A stretch of DNA of 64,000 nt from Spiribacter salinus M19-40 (GCF_000319575.2 NC_021291.1:992001-1056000); one strand, 5' to 3'; positions 42,834 to 52,756 are shown, numbered from the stretch's first letter. Program-made: numbers and translations. The notes: generated from the sequence alone by a model not told the origin.

Positions 42834-45800
42834 CGCTCGCCCTCGATCTTCCATTGCGGGGCACGCGGCTCATTGAGGCCAGCGCCGGCACGGGCAAAAC
42901 CTTCACAATCGCGCTGCTCTATGTGCGATTGATCCTGGGACAGGGGCGAGGCGCCGACGCCGTATTGCCCCCGCTCGACCCACCGGACATCCTGGTGACG
43001 ACCTTCACCGAGGCCGCCAGCCTGGAGCTACGCGAGCGCATTCGCCAGCGCCTGGTGGAGGCCGCACTGGCCTTCCGCGAACCGCTTGAAACGGAATCCG
43101 CCGCCGATGACGCGCTTCTGTTGGCCCTGCGCGACCGCTACCCCGAGGCCGATTGGCCGGCCTGTGCCCGGCGTCTGGAATTGGCTGCCGACTGGATGGA
43201 CGATGCCACCATTTCAACGATCCATGGCTGGGCTCAGCGCATGTTGCGCGAACACGCCTTTGACAGCGGCCAGCTATTCCACCGGGAGCTGGTAAAAGAT
43301 CTGCGTGATCTGCAGCTAGAGGCGGTTACCGACTACTGGCGCACACGGGTCTACCCCCTCGACGAGTCTCACGCTGCCGAAATGGTCAACGCGTTTGGCG
43401 GGCCCGCTAAACTGGCTAAACAACTGAAAAAGCTCCTGGACCGACCCGACGCGCTGCCCGTTTTCAAGGGGACGCCGCTGACCGAGGGCAGCTTAACGGA
43501 CGCCCTGCAAGCCATTACCGACCGCAAGGCGGACATGGAAAAGGCCGAGACCCGGGCGCGAGCGACCTGGCAGCGGGATCCGGCGGGCATTGAACAAGCG
43601 CTGCAAGCGCTCCGTCCCGGCATGAACGCCAGTGTCTTTCGCAATAAGGCAGATGACGCGGAATTCGAGCGCTATCTGCAAACGCTTCGGGCCTGGGGCC
43701 AGGGCGATCTGCCCCTCACCGAGGCAACGTTTGTGCAAAAACTCGCCCGCGACCGACTCAAGTTGAACAAAGGTTACGAGTGCCCGCCGCTTGCCCTTTT
43801 TGATGACCTTCAAGTCTGGCATGACCACCAGGCGCACTGGGAAGCGGCCCGCGAGGCGCTCCCACCCCGCGGCCTGGCCGATGCCCGACAGTGGGTCGCT
43901 GAGCGCATGGCCTCAACCCTGGAGGCCAACGCCCAGATGGGCTTTGACAACATGATCAGCGATCTTGCCGATGCGCTTGAGGGCCCCTCGGGTGATGCCC
44001 TTGCCGCCCGCATCCGTGAGCAATTCCCGCTGGCCATGATCGATGAGTTTCAGGATATCGACCCGGCACAGTACCGGATCTTCAAGCGGATCTATGACCT
44101 GTCTGCAGACGATGCCGATCAAGCACTGATCCTGATCGGCGACCCGAAACAGGCGATCTACGGCTTTCGAGGAGGCGATATCCACACCTACCTCGCAGCC
44201 CGGGCCGCCACCGCGGGGCGCCACCACAGCCTCGATCGCAATTTCCGCTCGAGTGTCGAGGCGGTCGAGGCCGTCACCCAGCTTTTCGCTCACGCCGAGG
44301 CTCGCCATCCACAACGCGCCTTTCGCCTGGGAGACGCCCTACCCTTTGAGACGGTCAGTGCAGCAGGCCGCCGCGAGCGGCTTCAATTGGGTGAGGAGCC
44401 CGCTGCCGGGATCATTGGCTGGATACTCGAACCGGAGGACGACAGGGGCGTCATTAACTTTGAGACCTATCGCGATGCAGCCGCCGCGCACTGTGCCAAC
44501 CGCATCGCGCACTGGCTCAATGCCGCTGAGGCCGGTGAAGCGGGTTTTGAGCAACCTGACGACAACCCACTCGAGCCACTGAAGGCCAGTGACATCGCTA
44601 TCCTGGTGCGCGATCGAGCGGAGGCGGATAGCATCCGGCAGGCGCTGTCAGATCGCGGGCTTTCGAGTGTTTATCTCTCGGATCGGGAAAGTGTCTTCGC
44701 GACACCGGAGGCTCGGGACCTGATGGCCTGGTTACAGGCCATGGCCAACCCGGAGTCCGTCTCCCGGGTACGTAGCGCAATGGCGAGCGCCTCACTCGCC
44801 CAGTCACTCAATACGCTAGACAACCTCCAGCAGGATGAGCTGGCCTGGGAAGCAGCCCAGGCCCGGTTCGTCGACTATCGCCAGCGTTGGCAGCGCCATG
44901 GCGTTCTGCCGGCCCTTCGCGCGTTGATGCACGACCATGAAGTACCGGCCGCCCTGCTTGCCCGTCCCAACGGTGAGCGGCGCCTGACCAACCTCCTGCA
45001 TCTGGCCGAATGGGCCCAGCAAGCCAGCGATTCCCTTGATGGCGAACACGCGCTGGTCCGAGTACTCAGCGAGCACATTGATGACCCCGCTGGAGATGAG
45101 CAGATCCTGCGCCTGGAGAGTGACGCGAACCTGATCCAGGTCGTCACGGTGTTCAAGTCAAAGGGCCTGGAGTACCCGGTGGTCGCCCTGCCTTTTGTCT
45201 GCAGCTATAGATCGACTGATCTCAGCAAGGGCGGCGGCCTCTTCCATGCCGGCGATCAACCCATGCTCGAGCTCGCACCCAAAAACACGCTCGCCGAGGA
45301 GAGCGTCGAGGCCGCGGACAGCGAGCGCCTGTCCGAGGAACTTCGTCTTCTGTATGTCGCGCTCACGCGAGCGCGTTACGCGACATTCCTCGGCATTGCC
45401 CCCATCGTAAAAGGCACCAAGAAGACCTCAACCCTTCATGAATCCGCGCTCGGTTATTTGCTGGGCGGTGGCGAGGCCATCCCGGATGCCCCGACCCTGC
45501 GCCGCCTCTGGCAGGCACACGCCGACCAGTGCCCCGCGATCACGGTCGCCCCGGGAGAGAGCGAGTGGACCACCCATCAGCCCACGGAGCCCCCCCACTC
45601 GCTGCGCACCGCGCTCACACCAAAGCCGCCGGCCTATTTGTCATGGTGGATCGCCAGCTACTCAGCGCTCAAACAACTCGGTACGGGGGCGCCAGACACC
45701 GTGGCCGCTGAGATCCGCGGCGAGGAGCACGAGGCACTCGAGGCCGCATCATCGCCGCTCATCGACCAGCGTCCAGCGGCAGGCACGTTGCATGATTTCC

Positions 45801-46516
45801 CTCGGGGGCCCGAGCCGGGCACGTTCCTTCATGGTGTCCTGGAAGCCGCAGCGAGCATTGGGTTTAACCAGGCACTGGCAGACCCGGGGTTCCAGCGGCG
45901 TATGGTGCAACGCTGTGAACGACGGGGTTGGGGCGAGCACAGCGACGCGCTTCAGGCGGGGCTGCAGGCATGGCTCACCACCCCGCTGGCGCCCGACAAC
46001 AGTGGGCTTGTCCTCGGTCAGCTCACGCGCTACCGCGCCGAACCAGATTTCTGGTTTACCACCCATCAGACGCCAACACCCGCCATCGACCGGCTGGTGA
46101 GAACAGCCATTCATCCTGACGCACCTCGGCCTACCCTCGGCTATCAGACACTCAACGGCCTGATGAAAGGATTTATCGATCTGCTTGTCGAGCATGCGGG
46201 GCGCTACTGGATTATTGACTGGAAATCGAACTGGCTGGGCCCGGATGATGCCGCCTATTCAACCGACGCCCTGCGGCAGGCCATGCTCGAAAAACGCCAT
46301 GACCTGCAGCTCGCCGTTTACTTACTGGCCCTGCATCGCCACTTGCGCCAAACCCTGCCGGACTACGACTACGAACGTCACGTCGGCGGTGCTCAGTTGG
46401 TCTTTTTACGCGGAATACAGGCCCCCTCGCGCGGGGTTGCCGCCATTCAGCCATCGAAGGCGTTCATCGAGGCACTGGATAACGCCTTCGCCGGCGCCGC
46501 GGAGGCCATATCGTGA
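42830..46516 (+). CDS. recB: Exodeoxyribonuclease V subunit beta (RecB)
   Basis: A 1228-residue helicase-nuclease (E. coli 1180). Walker A EASAGTGKTFTI at residues 16-27, DEFQDIDPAQYRIF (Walker B) near 400, and GDPKQAIYGFRGGD follow in SF1A order. VFKSKGLEYPVVALPF and LLYVALTRARYATFLG are motifs V and VI. The C-terminal RecB nuclease domain has HGVLEAA, GFIDLLVEHAGRYWIIDWKSN, with the D-x-K catalytic residues. It degrades and resects broken DNA until Chi. Overlaps recC and recD by 4 bases each, so recC-recB-recD are translated together. Confidence 0.95.
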   Translation: MTLALDLPLRGTRLIEASAGTGKTFTIALLYVRLILGQGRGADAVLPPLDPPDILVTTFTEAASLELRERIRQRLVEAALAFREPLETESAADDALLLALRDRYPEADWPACARRLELAADWMDDATISTIHGWAQRMLREHAFDSGQLFHRELVKDLRDLQLEAVTDYWRTRVYPLDESHAAEMVNAFGGPAKLAKQLKKLLDRPDALPVFKGTPLTEGSLTDALQAITDRKADMEKAETRARATWQRDPAGIEQALQALRPGMNASVFRNKADDAEFERYLQTLRAWGQGDLPLTEATFVQKLARDRLKLNKGYECPPLALFDDLQVWHDHQAHWEAAREALPPRGLADARQWVAERMASTLEANAQMGFDNMISDLADALEGPSGDALAARIREQFPLAMIDEFQDIDPAQYRIFKRIYDLSADDADQALILIGDPKQAIYGFRGGDIHTYLAARAATAGRHHSLDRNFRSSVEAVEAVTQLFAHAEARHPQRAFRLGDALPFETVSAAGRRERLQLGEEPAAGIIGWILEPEDDRGVINFETYRDAAAAHCANRIAHWLNAAEAGEAGFEQPDDNPLEPLKASDIAILVRDRAEADSIRQALSDRGLSSVYLSDRESVFATPEARDLMAWLQAMANPESVSRVRSAMASASLAQSLNTLDNLQQDELAWEAAQARFVDYRQRWQRHGVLPALRALMHDHEVPAALLARPNGERRLTNLLHLAEWAQQASDSLDGEHALVRVLSEHIDDPAGDEQILRLESDANLIQVVTVFKSKGLEYPVVALPFVCSYRSTDLSKGGGLFHAGDQPMLELAPKNTLAEESVEAADSERLSEELRLLYVALTRARYATFLGIAPIVKGTKKTSTLHESALGYLLGGGEAIPDAPTLRRLWQAHADQCPAITVAPGESEWTTHQPTEPPHSLRTALTPKPPAYLSWWIASYSALKQLGTGAPDTVAAEIRGEEHEALEAASSPLIDQRPAAGTLHDFPRGPEPGTFLHGVLEAAASIGFNQALADPGFQRRMVQRCERRGWGEHSDALQAGLQAWLTTPLAPDNSGLVLGQLTRYRAEPDFWFTTHQTPTPAIDRLVRTAIHPDAPRPTLGYQTLNGLMKGFIDLLVEHAGRYWIIDWKSNWLGPDDAAYSTDALRQAMLEKRHDLQLAVYLLALHRHLRQTLPDYDYERHVGGAQLVFLRGIQAPSRGVAAIQPSKAFIEALDNAFAGAAEAIS

Positions 46517-48477
46517 GCCTGCCTGCCCCGGAGGAGTTCCTGCGAATTGCCCGCGGTTGGGCTGATCTCGGCTGGGTCAGAGCGCTTGACGTGGCCCTTG
46601 CCGAACAGCTGCACACCCTGGCGCCTGCCCCCTGCAGTAGCTGCCTGCTGGCCAGTGTGCTGGTCAGCCACCAGGCCGGCCAGGGCCATCTGCTGCTTAA
46701 CCTGACCGACACCCAGCGACGGCCGCGCGCTGTGATTGCCGTCGATCCAGACACCGACCGCCCGGACTGGCCGACCCCCGAGGCGCTCATTGATGCACTG
46801 GTTGAGCCCTGGGCCAGTCAACTGACGGCCTGGGCGGCCGTCACTGATGGCGCCGGTTCAACGCCGTTGGTGCTGATCGATGATGCCCTGTACCTGCGCC
46901 GCTATTACCGTCACGAGACCGCGGTCGCCGAGGCCGTGGCGCATCGTCTGGCCGAGGCACCGCGCCTGTCGGCGGATGCGGTCCGTCCAATCGCCGATCG
47001 CCTCTTTCCGCCTGCCGATCATCCGGCCGAGGCGGCAGCGAATGCCACTCAGAAAATGGCCTGTGCACTGGCAGCGCGCTCCCAATTCGCCGTGATCACC
47101 GGTGGCCCGGGAACCGGCAAGACCAATACCGTGATTCGATTGCTGGGCCTGTTGCAGGCCAGTGCGCTTGATGCGGGCCACCCCACGTTGCGCATCCGCC
47201 TCGCCGCGCCAACCGGTAAGGCGGCTGCGCGGCTTGATGAAGCGATCGGTGGCCAGATTGATCAGCTGCGCACGCTCGACCTGCCCGGCGGTGAGGCGTT
47301 GCATCAGGCTATCCCAAGAGAGGTAACCACGTTGCATCGGCTGCTCGGGGCCCGACCAGGGACCCGACACTTTCGACACCATGCCGGTCATCCACTGCCC
47401 CTGGACATGGTGGTGGTTGATGAGGCGTCCATGGTCGATATCGAAATGATGACCGCTCTGCTGGATGCCCTGCCTGCGCACGCTCGCCTGGTGCTGCTGG
47501 GTGACCGTGACCAGCTGGCCTCCGTCGAGGCGGGCGCCGTTCTCGGGCGATTATGTGCCCAGGCAGAAGGCGGTCATTACCAGGCCGAGACGGCCCAGTG
47601 GCTGCAAGCCGCCACCGGTGAGGCCGTCGACTCGAGCCTGCGCGATGACACGGGCAGGCCACTGGATCAGGCCATCGCCATGCTTCGCCACTCATTCCGA
47701 TTCGATGCGGGCGGGGGTATCGGCCAGCTCGCACGCGCCATTAATACCGGTGACGCGCAGACCGCCCTGAATATTCTCAAGGCCCAGGATCACGACGATC
47801 TGGACTACCGCGGCCTGCACGGCGCTGACGACCCGACCGTGGCGCGCCTGATCACCAGCCGGGCGGATTATCCGATGCGACCGGCAGCCGATGCCGAACG
47901 CGCCGAGTGGGATGCGTGGGCGACCGCCATTCTCGAGACGGCAGGCCAGTTCCAAATGCTCACACCCCTACGCCGCGGACCTTTTGGTGCCGATGCCCTG
48001 AATCAGCAGATCGAGCAGGCGCTGGCCCGGACTGGCCAGCTGGGATCAGCAGGGCCGCCCGGTCGCTGGTACGCGGGCCGGCCCGTGATGGTGACAGGCA
48101 ATGACTACGGCCTGAAGCTAATGAACGGCGACATCGGGATCACCCTGCGCGTCCCGGCCCCCTTTGGCGATCCAGAACAAGGGGAGGATCTGCGCGTGGC
48201 CTTCCGCAGCGAGGGCCGAGTCCGGTGGGTGCTGCCAAGCCGACTGCAGCATGTGGAAACGGTCTATGCCATGACGGTGCACAAATCCCAGGGCTCGGAG
48301 TTTGCGCACACCGCGCTGATCGTCCCCGACACCGCGCCCCCCGTCCTGACGCGCGAGCTGATCTATACGGCCGTGACGCGCGCCCGGGAGCGCTTCACCC
48401 TGCTATGCGCCAGCGACCGGGTTCTAACCCAGGCGATTCAGCGTCAGGTAACCCGACAGAGCCAGCTCTTCAGCTAG
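46513..48477 (+). CDS. recD: Exodeoxyribonuclease V subunit alpha (RecD)
   Basis: A 654-residue SF1B helicase (E. coli 608). Walker A GGPGTGKT lies at residues 197-204, the DEAS box is VVVDEASMVDIEMM, GDRDQLASVEAGAVLG is motif III, and AMTVHKSQGSEF plus TAVTRARERFTLL close the helicase core. It drives the 5' strand in the RecBCD complex. Starts at GTG inside the recB stop. The end overlaps the convergent lipase-like gene by 8 bases. Order C-B-D without ptrA between them. Confidence 0.95.
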   Translation: MSLPAPEEFLRIARGWADLGWVRALDVALAEQLHTLAPAPCSSCLLASVLVSHQAGQGHLLLNLTDTQRRPRAVIAVDPDTDRPDWPTPEALIDALVEPWASQLTAWAAVTDGAGSTPLVLIDDALYLRRYYRHETAVAEAVAHRLAEAPRLSADAVRPIADRLFPPADHPAEAAANATQKMACALAARSQFAVITGGPGTGKTNTVIRLLGLLQASALDAGHPTLRIRLAAPTGKAAARLDEAIGGQIDQLRTLDLPGGEALHQAIPREVTTLHRLLGARPGTRHFRHHAGHPLPLDMVVVDEASMVDIEMMTALLDALPAHARLVLLGDRDQLASVEAGAVLGRLCAQAEGGHYQAETAQWLQAATGEAVDSSLRDDTGRPLDQAIAMLRHSFRFDAGGGIGQLARAINTGDAQTALNILKAQDHDDLDYRGLHGADDPTVARLITSRADYPMRPAADAERAEWDAWATAILETAGQFQMLTPLRRGPFGADALNQQIEQALARTGQLGSAGPPGRWYAGRPVMVTGNDYGLKLMNGDIGITLRVPAPFGDPEQGEDLRVAFRSEGRVRWVLPSRLQHVETVYAMTVHKSQGSEFAHTALIVPDTAPPVLTRELIYTAVTRARERFTLLCASDRVLTQAIQRQVTRQSQLFS

Positions 48478-49585
48478 ATCCGGCACAGGTCTGCTCCAGC
48501 CCCTCGTCACGATCGACCTCTGCTCCGGAGGGTAGCGGGGCGTCGGCGTCGCTCAAAAAGCGGCGCACATCCGCAAGCACCGCATCAGAGCCACTGAACC
48601 GGGTGAGCATGTGGTAGCCCGCCGGGTAATAGGCAGTACGCCAGCGTTGGCTTGGTGGGAGGCGCCTGAACATGGCGCAGGCCGCCGACGCCGGAATCAC
48701 CTCATCCTCGCCAGCGATCAAGATGAACGTGGGCGCCCCCCGCAAATCGGGGACCGCCGCCAGCGCAGCATCCATTAAATCCGATACGCCCGCTACCGCC
48801 TCAACCCGTGTCTCCCAGATCCGGCGCGGATCGCTCGCTAGCTGCCGCATGACCGCCGAATCATCTGTTGGCTCCACGCCCAGGTCGCGCCCTGACAGCG
48901 TCAGACCGGGTGCGAGCCGTTTGACAATCCACAAGCCTGCGCGCTGGTACCAGGGCATGGCCTGCGTACCCCAGAACGCAGGGCCCACCAACACGCCGCT
49001 GGAGACCGGTGGCGGGGACTCACTGGCTTGCAACAAGCCAACAATCGCACCGCCCATGCTCAGTCCTACCAAGTGGACGGAGGTATCGGGATAGCGCGCG
49101 CGAACCTGATCAATGACCCAGCGTGCATCACTGAGTAGTTGTTCTGTTCCAGGCCAGCGGCCACGCTGGTGACTAGCACCGAAGCCACGCTGATCCCAGG
49201 CGTAAACGGCCACGTCATCGGGCACCAGCGCCGCAGCCGTTGGCAGGAAAGAGCCAGCATGATCGTTGAAGCCGTGAACGCCGATCACAACGGCGGAAGG
49301 CGCCTCGCCTGCCTCCGGGGCTGGCCCCCACCGCCGCAGCGGCAGGGGCGTCCCATCCGGCATAACGACCTGGTGAGGTGTCGGGCCGGTCTCAATCGCG
49401 AGATTGCTAAGGACGCCTCGGGGTTCGGCGAGCGCCTGCGTATCGAGCGCCAGCCCCTGGCTGGTGCGTGGCTCACCCACCAGCGCCAGCCCCTCTCCTT
49501 CGGCTTCGCCCTGACCACCACACCCCGTCAACAAGACCGCGTACAGCAAGGTGGCCATCAGCCCCTTATGCCGGCACCGTCCCAT
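48470..49585 (-). CDS. Lipoprotein alpha/beta hydrolase (lysophospholipase / monoacylglycerol lipase-like)
   Basis: About 371 residues. The signal sequence ends in a lipobox (AVLLTGC, Cys about residue 22 from the ATG at 49585). An alpha/beta hydrolase of the Hydrolase_4 type follows: GVHGFNDHAGSF, AWDQRGFGAS, nucleophile elbow GLSMGG, IAGEDEVIPASAA (Asp) and YPAGYHMLTRF (His). It should act on lysolipids or monoglycerides at the cell envelope. I prefer the start at 49585 (AGGA upstream) to 49609, because the latter overlaps the divergent glycosyltransferase start. Acidic C-terminal tail. Confidence 0.85.
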   Translation of the reverse strand: MGRCRHKGLMATLLYAVLLTGCGGQGEAEGEGLALVGEPRTSQGLALDTQALAEPRGVLSNLAIETGPTPHQVVMPDGTPLPLRRWGPAPEAGEAPSAVVIGVHGFNDHAGSFLPTAAALVPDDVAVYAWDQRGFGASHQRGRWPGTEQLLSDARWVIDQVRARYPDTSVHLVGLSMGGAIVGLLQASESPPPVSSGVLVGPAFWGTQAMPWYQRAGLWIVKRLAPGLTLSGRDLGVEPTDDSAVMRQLASDPRRIWETRVEAVAGVSDLMDAALAAVPDLRGAPTFILIAGEDEVIPASAACAMFRRLPPSQRWRTAYYPAGYHMLTRFSGSDAVLADVRRFLSDADAPLPSGAEVDRDEGLEQTCAGSS

Positions 49586-49602
49586 GCGTATCCTGACCAT
49601 CA

Positions 49603-50343
49603 ATGTCATCCGATCAGTTTACCTTGTCCGTTATTATCCCCGCGTGGAACGAGGGTGATTATCTGCCGGATACGCTCGCCTCGCTCGAACATGCCATCCA
49701 GTCGCTGCCCAATGAGGTGGCCTGCGAGGTGATCGTGGTTGATAACGCCTCGAGCGATAATACCCGCTCGATTGCGCTATCTCGGGGCGCATGCGTGATC
49801 TTCGAGCCAGAACGCCGCATTGCCCGCGTGCGAAATGCGGGCGCAGAGGCCGCCAAAGGCGACGGGCTCGTGTTTCTGGATGCAGATACGCGCATCCGTG
49901 CTACTCACCTTACAGCGGTTGTCGCAGGACTCAGGGCGGGCCTTGCGGGTGGCGGCGTGCCCATCGACTTCGACCACCTTGAAGGCGCCCTGCAAAGGGC
50001 CGGACTTCGGGCATGGAATGCCCTCTCACGCCGAGCCCACTGGGCCGCGGGCTGCTTTGTTTTTGCGCGTGCGGACTTGCACCGCGCTGTGGGCGGATTC
50101 AGCGAAGCAGTGTATGCCGGGGAAGAGATTGCCTATTCACGCGCACTTAAACGCCTCGCCCAGCATCAGGGCCGAGCCTTTCGTATCCTCGATATACAGC
50201 CCGTCGTCAGTTCATCTCGAAAAATCACATGGTTCAGGCCCTGGCAGCACGCGATCGTACTGCTTACATTTTTGTTCTTCCCTTGGGCCGGTCGATTCAA
50301 GCGCCTGACCTGGTTCTGGTATCACCGTCCCCATGATGGTTAA
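49603..50343 (+). CDS. Family 2 glycosyltransferase
   Basis: A 246-residue GT-A enzyme. The start LSVIIPAWNEGDYLPDTLASLE, then VVDNASSDNT and the D-x-D in VFLDADTRIRA, are family 2 hallmarks. GWEIDFVWRGR-type acceptor blocks are replaced by FSEAVYAGEEIAYSRALKR. The C-terminal hydrophobic segment (AIVLLTFLFFPWAGRF) suggests membrane attachment. It transfers a sugar from a nucleotide donor, perhaps to a lipid; acceptor unknown. No ribosome site is evident. The end overlaps the convergent dadA-like gene by 47 bases. Confidence 0.88.
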   Translation: MSSDQFTLSVIIPAWNEGDYLPDTLASLEHAIQSLPNEVACEVIVVDNASSDNTRSIALSRGACVIFEPERRIARVRNAGAEAAKGDGLVFLDADTRIRATHLTAVVAGLRAGLAGGGVPIDFDHLEGALQRAGLRAWNALSRRAHWAAGCFVFARADLHRAVGGFSEAVYAGEEIAYSRALKRLAQHQGRAFRILDIQPVVSSSRKITWFRPWQHAIVLLTFLFFPWAGRFKRLTWFWYHRPHDG

Positions 50344-51583
50344 AGCCAGAGACGGTCGGCGCACTTATCGGAGCCTCAACGCGGGCGTGAGCGACTTGCT
50401 GAGCGATCTGCTCAGCGGTGATGGCTGACAACGTCCAGCCGAGGTGACCATGACCCGTGTTATAAAACACGCCAGGCCGACGACCCTCACCCACGCGCGG
50501 CATCATGTTCGGCATCATCGGCCGAAGGCCAGCCCAGGGCACAACCTGGCGCGTCTCAACGCCGGGAAAGCACTGCTCTACCCAGTCGATGATCGGTCGC
50601 GTCCGATCATTGCGAATATCTCGGTTGTAGCCGTTGAACTCGGCTGTACCGGCCACTCGAAAACGCTCTGGGCCCAGTCGGCTTGAAACAAGCTTGGTCT
50701 CATCATCCAGCAGGCTTACCTGCGGTGCCGCCTGGCGAGACGCCTCATCCTCAAGATTGACGGTGATGGAGTAGCCTTTCACCGGGTAAACATTCACGCG
50801 ATCACCCAGCTGGGCGGCGAGATAGCGACTCGCTACGCCAGCGCACACGACCACGCCGTCATAGACCTGGCGGTCAACCTCAGTGGCCACCCAGGTCGCC
50901 TTGCCATTGGCGCTCAGTTCCGACACGGCTTCGCCGAAGCGCATCTGTCCGCCACGGCGCGCCACCGCATCCGCAAGGCCTTTCGTAAACTGATGAATAT
51001 CGCCCGTCGCGTCGCTTTCCGTGTAGTAGCCACCGTAGTACTCACCGGCGAGATTGGGCTCGATGCCTCGCATTTCATCCGGGGTTACCGGTTGGCGTTC
51101 AAGCCCACCGGCAGCCAGTAGTCGGGTGACCTCCGCGGCATGCTCAAAGCCCTTGCGATCGCGGTAAATATGCAAGATGCCGCGGCGCTGCAGATCAAAA
51201 TCAATCCCCTCTGCCTGCGCCCAATCAAAAAGGTAGGCCCGCGCCGCAATCGCCAGTCGGGCCGTCTCAGTGGTGTTGTGGGCATATTGCGGAATCGCCG
51301 CCATGAACTCGGCAAACCAGCTGAGCTTGTGCCAGGAGGGCTTGGGATTAACCAGCAGCGGGGCGTCGGCACGAAGCATCCATCGCAGCCCCTTCAGAAT
51401 GGTCGGCCAGTGGTTCCAGACTTCGGCATTGGAGGCCGACAGCTGCCCACCATTGGCAAAGGACGTTTCCATAGCGGCGTAGCGGTTGCGCTCATAGAGC
51501 GTGACGTCGAAGCCATGGTTTTGCAGGGCATAAGCGGTGGTGACACCTGTAATCCCACCACCGATCACAGCAATGTGTTGCAT
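50297..51583 (-). CDS. DadA-family D-amino acid / glycine dehydrogenase, FAD
   Basis: A 428-residue DAO-fold flavoprotein. FAD fold IAVIGGGITGVTTAYALQNHGFDVTLYERN at the start, then GGQLSASNAEVWNHWP and PWAGLRPMMPNMMPRVGEG, and FYNTGHGHLGWTLSAITAEQIAQ at the end, as in DadA (membrane-associated D-alanine dehydrogenase). The upstream leader is a tandem glycine riboswitch, so glycine is a plausible real substrate, giving glyoxylate and ammonia. Convergent overlap with the glycosyltransferase gene. GGAG lies 8 bases before the ATG at 51583. Glycine oxidase ThiO is an alternative, but length and motifs fit DadA. Confidence 0.9.
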   Translation of the reverse strand: MQHIAVIGGGITGVTTAYALQNHGFDVTLYERNRYAAMETSFANGGQLSASNAEVWNHWPTILKGLRWMLRADAPLLVNPKPSWHKLSWFAEFMAAIPQYAHNTTETARLAIAARAYLFDWAQAEGIDFDLQRRGILHIYRDRKGFEHAAEVTRLLAAGGLERQPVTPDEMRGIEPNLAGEYYGGYYTESDATGDIHQFTKGLADAVARRGGQMRFGEAVSELSANGKATWVATEVDRQVYDGVVVCAGVASRYLAAQLGDRVNVYPVKGYSITVNLEDEASRQAAPQVSLLDDETKLVSSRLGPERFRVAGTAEFNGYNRDIRNDRTRPIIDWVEQCFPGVETRQVVPWAGLRPMMPNMMPRVGEGRRPGVFYNTGHGHLGWTLSAITAEQIAQQVAHARVEAPISAPTVSGFNHHGDGDTRTRSGA

Positions 51584-51640
51584 CCGATTGTCTCCAGGCG
51601 CGTCGGGTTACGGTTGCCGCAATGCGGCAGCGATCTCCCC

Positions 51641-51834
51641 TTCCGTCCTGGTACCTGAGAGATTCACGGAACCGCCACTCGGGGGGCCGCTTGCTCCTTC
51701 GGTGAGCCGACAGACGCCTGTGTCAGCTTCTTTTCGGAATTGATCACGCGCCAGCGGTCCTTTTGCCTGAGAGATTCCGGGGCCGTTGCTCCTTCGGCGT
51801 CGATTCGCGCTGCGTCGAACCGAACTCTCCCGCT
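51641..51834 (-). promoter_or_regulatory. Tandem glycine riboswitch upstream of the DadA-like gene
   Basis: Read on the minus strand, two aptamers follow each other. Aptamer 1 (about 51834-51753) starts with GCGGGAGAG, then CGCCGAAGGAGCAA and CTCTCAGGCAAAAGGACCGC. Aptamer 2 (about 51738-51641) has CACCGAAGGAGCAAGC and TCTCTCAGGTACCAGGAC. These are the conserved cores of the gcvT glycine motif. About 57 bases separate aptamer 2 from the ATG, with a short stem (TGCCGC/GCGGCA, 51615-51629) but no T-run, so control of translation or ribosome access seems likelier than termination. By the usual logic glycine turns expression on. The aptamers are directly seen; the mechanism is inferred. Confidence 0.93.
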
Positions 51835-51848
51835 ATAGCGTGTTAACG

Positions 51849-51878
51849 AGTCTACGCTGACTGCCGCGTTCATGTCAG
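51849..51878 (-). promoter_or_regulatory. Candidate promoter for the riboswitch-dadA unit
   Basis: On the minus strand, CTGACA (five of six to -35) is followed after 18 bases by TAGACT (four of six to -10). It would begin transcription a few bases before the first aptamer. The -35 lies in the last codons of copD. No other pair fits as well. Confidence 0.4.
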
Positions 51879-52756
51879 CCTTGCGGGCCGGTGAGCGTTG
51901 TAAAGCTGGCGGTTGCCACCAGGATCCCAACGATCAATAGAGACTCCAGCATCAGCGAGCGACGCATTTTTGCTGGCGCCAAACGCTCACCCCGCGCCAG
52001 TGCGGGCGTCAACGAGAGTTTATTGATCGCCGCCAGGAGCAAAACACCACTGAACAAAGCGATTTTGATGGCAAAAAGTTGCCCGTACGACGTTTTGATT
52101 GCCGTTCCGACACCGCCCGTGAGTTGCTGAAAAGTCAGGACGCCAGCGGCCACCAAAATGGGGACTACCCAGATGGCGATTCGCCCAAACGCAGCGGCAA
52201 CCTGACCGGCATGCCCCAGATCGTAACGGGCGACCCGGTATAACGGGATAAAAATACCCACCCAGAACGATAGCCCGAGTAGGTGCACGATGATCAAAGC
52301 GTTCAGCCACCACCCATCCACGCTTGCGGTATGACCGGTGAGCCCGAACCCTGTCGCGACGGCAAGCGCGCCCAGAAACCCAGCGATCAGGCCAATCACG
52401 CCGGGCAACATCACCCCCATCAGCAGCAGCAAACCAAGGCCCTGGACACCAAGAGCAAGCCCGGTAGACCCCTGGAGTATTAACATCATGAGTTCGAAAT
52501 CGAAAATGGCTCCCCAGTCGTCGCCCGCCAGGATGACCACTTCAACACCAAGTCGAGCAGCCGCGAGAACCGCTGCCAGCAACGCCATGGCAGGAACCAG
52601 TCGCCGCAGGAATCGCACCTCACTGCCTGGTAATCCGGCCAGAGCCATCAGCACAAGCGCCGAGCCCGCTGCGAGCAAGAAAGCGAGATAACCGGCCGCC
52701 TTCACCGCAATAGCGGTGAGGTCGATCACCGATAGTGACAGCAGTGATTCAATCAA
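51875..52756 (-). CDS. copD: CopD family copper-resistance membrane protein
   Basis: A 293-residue protein with about eight transmembrane helices (PF05425). Typical blocks are ARLGVEVVILAGDDWGAIF, LIIVHLLGLSFWVGIFIPLYRV and LFAIKIALFSGVLLLAAINKLSLTPAL, the CopD core with conserved H, W and K-x-x-L-x-x-x-x-N. It imports or handles copper together with periplasmic CopC. Its start directly abuts the copC stop (one operon). Ends just before the dadA promoter. Confidence 0.92.
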   Translation of the reverse strand: MIESLLSLSVIDLTAIAVKAAGYLAFLLAAGSALVLMALAGLPGSEVRFLRRLVPAMALLAAVLAAARLGVEVVILAGDDWGAIFDFELMMLILQGSTGLALGVQGLGLLLLMGVMLPGVIGLIAGFLGALAVATGFGLTGHTASVDGWWLNALIIVHLLGLSFWVGIFIPLYRVARYDLGHAGQVAAAFGRIAIWVVPILVAAGVLTFQQLTGGVGTAIKTSYGQLFAIKIALFSGVLLLAAINKLSLTPALARGERLAPAKMRRSLMLESLLIVGILVATASFTTLTGPQG

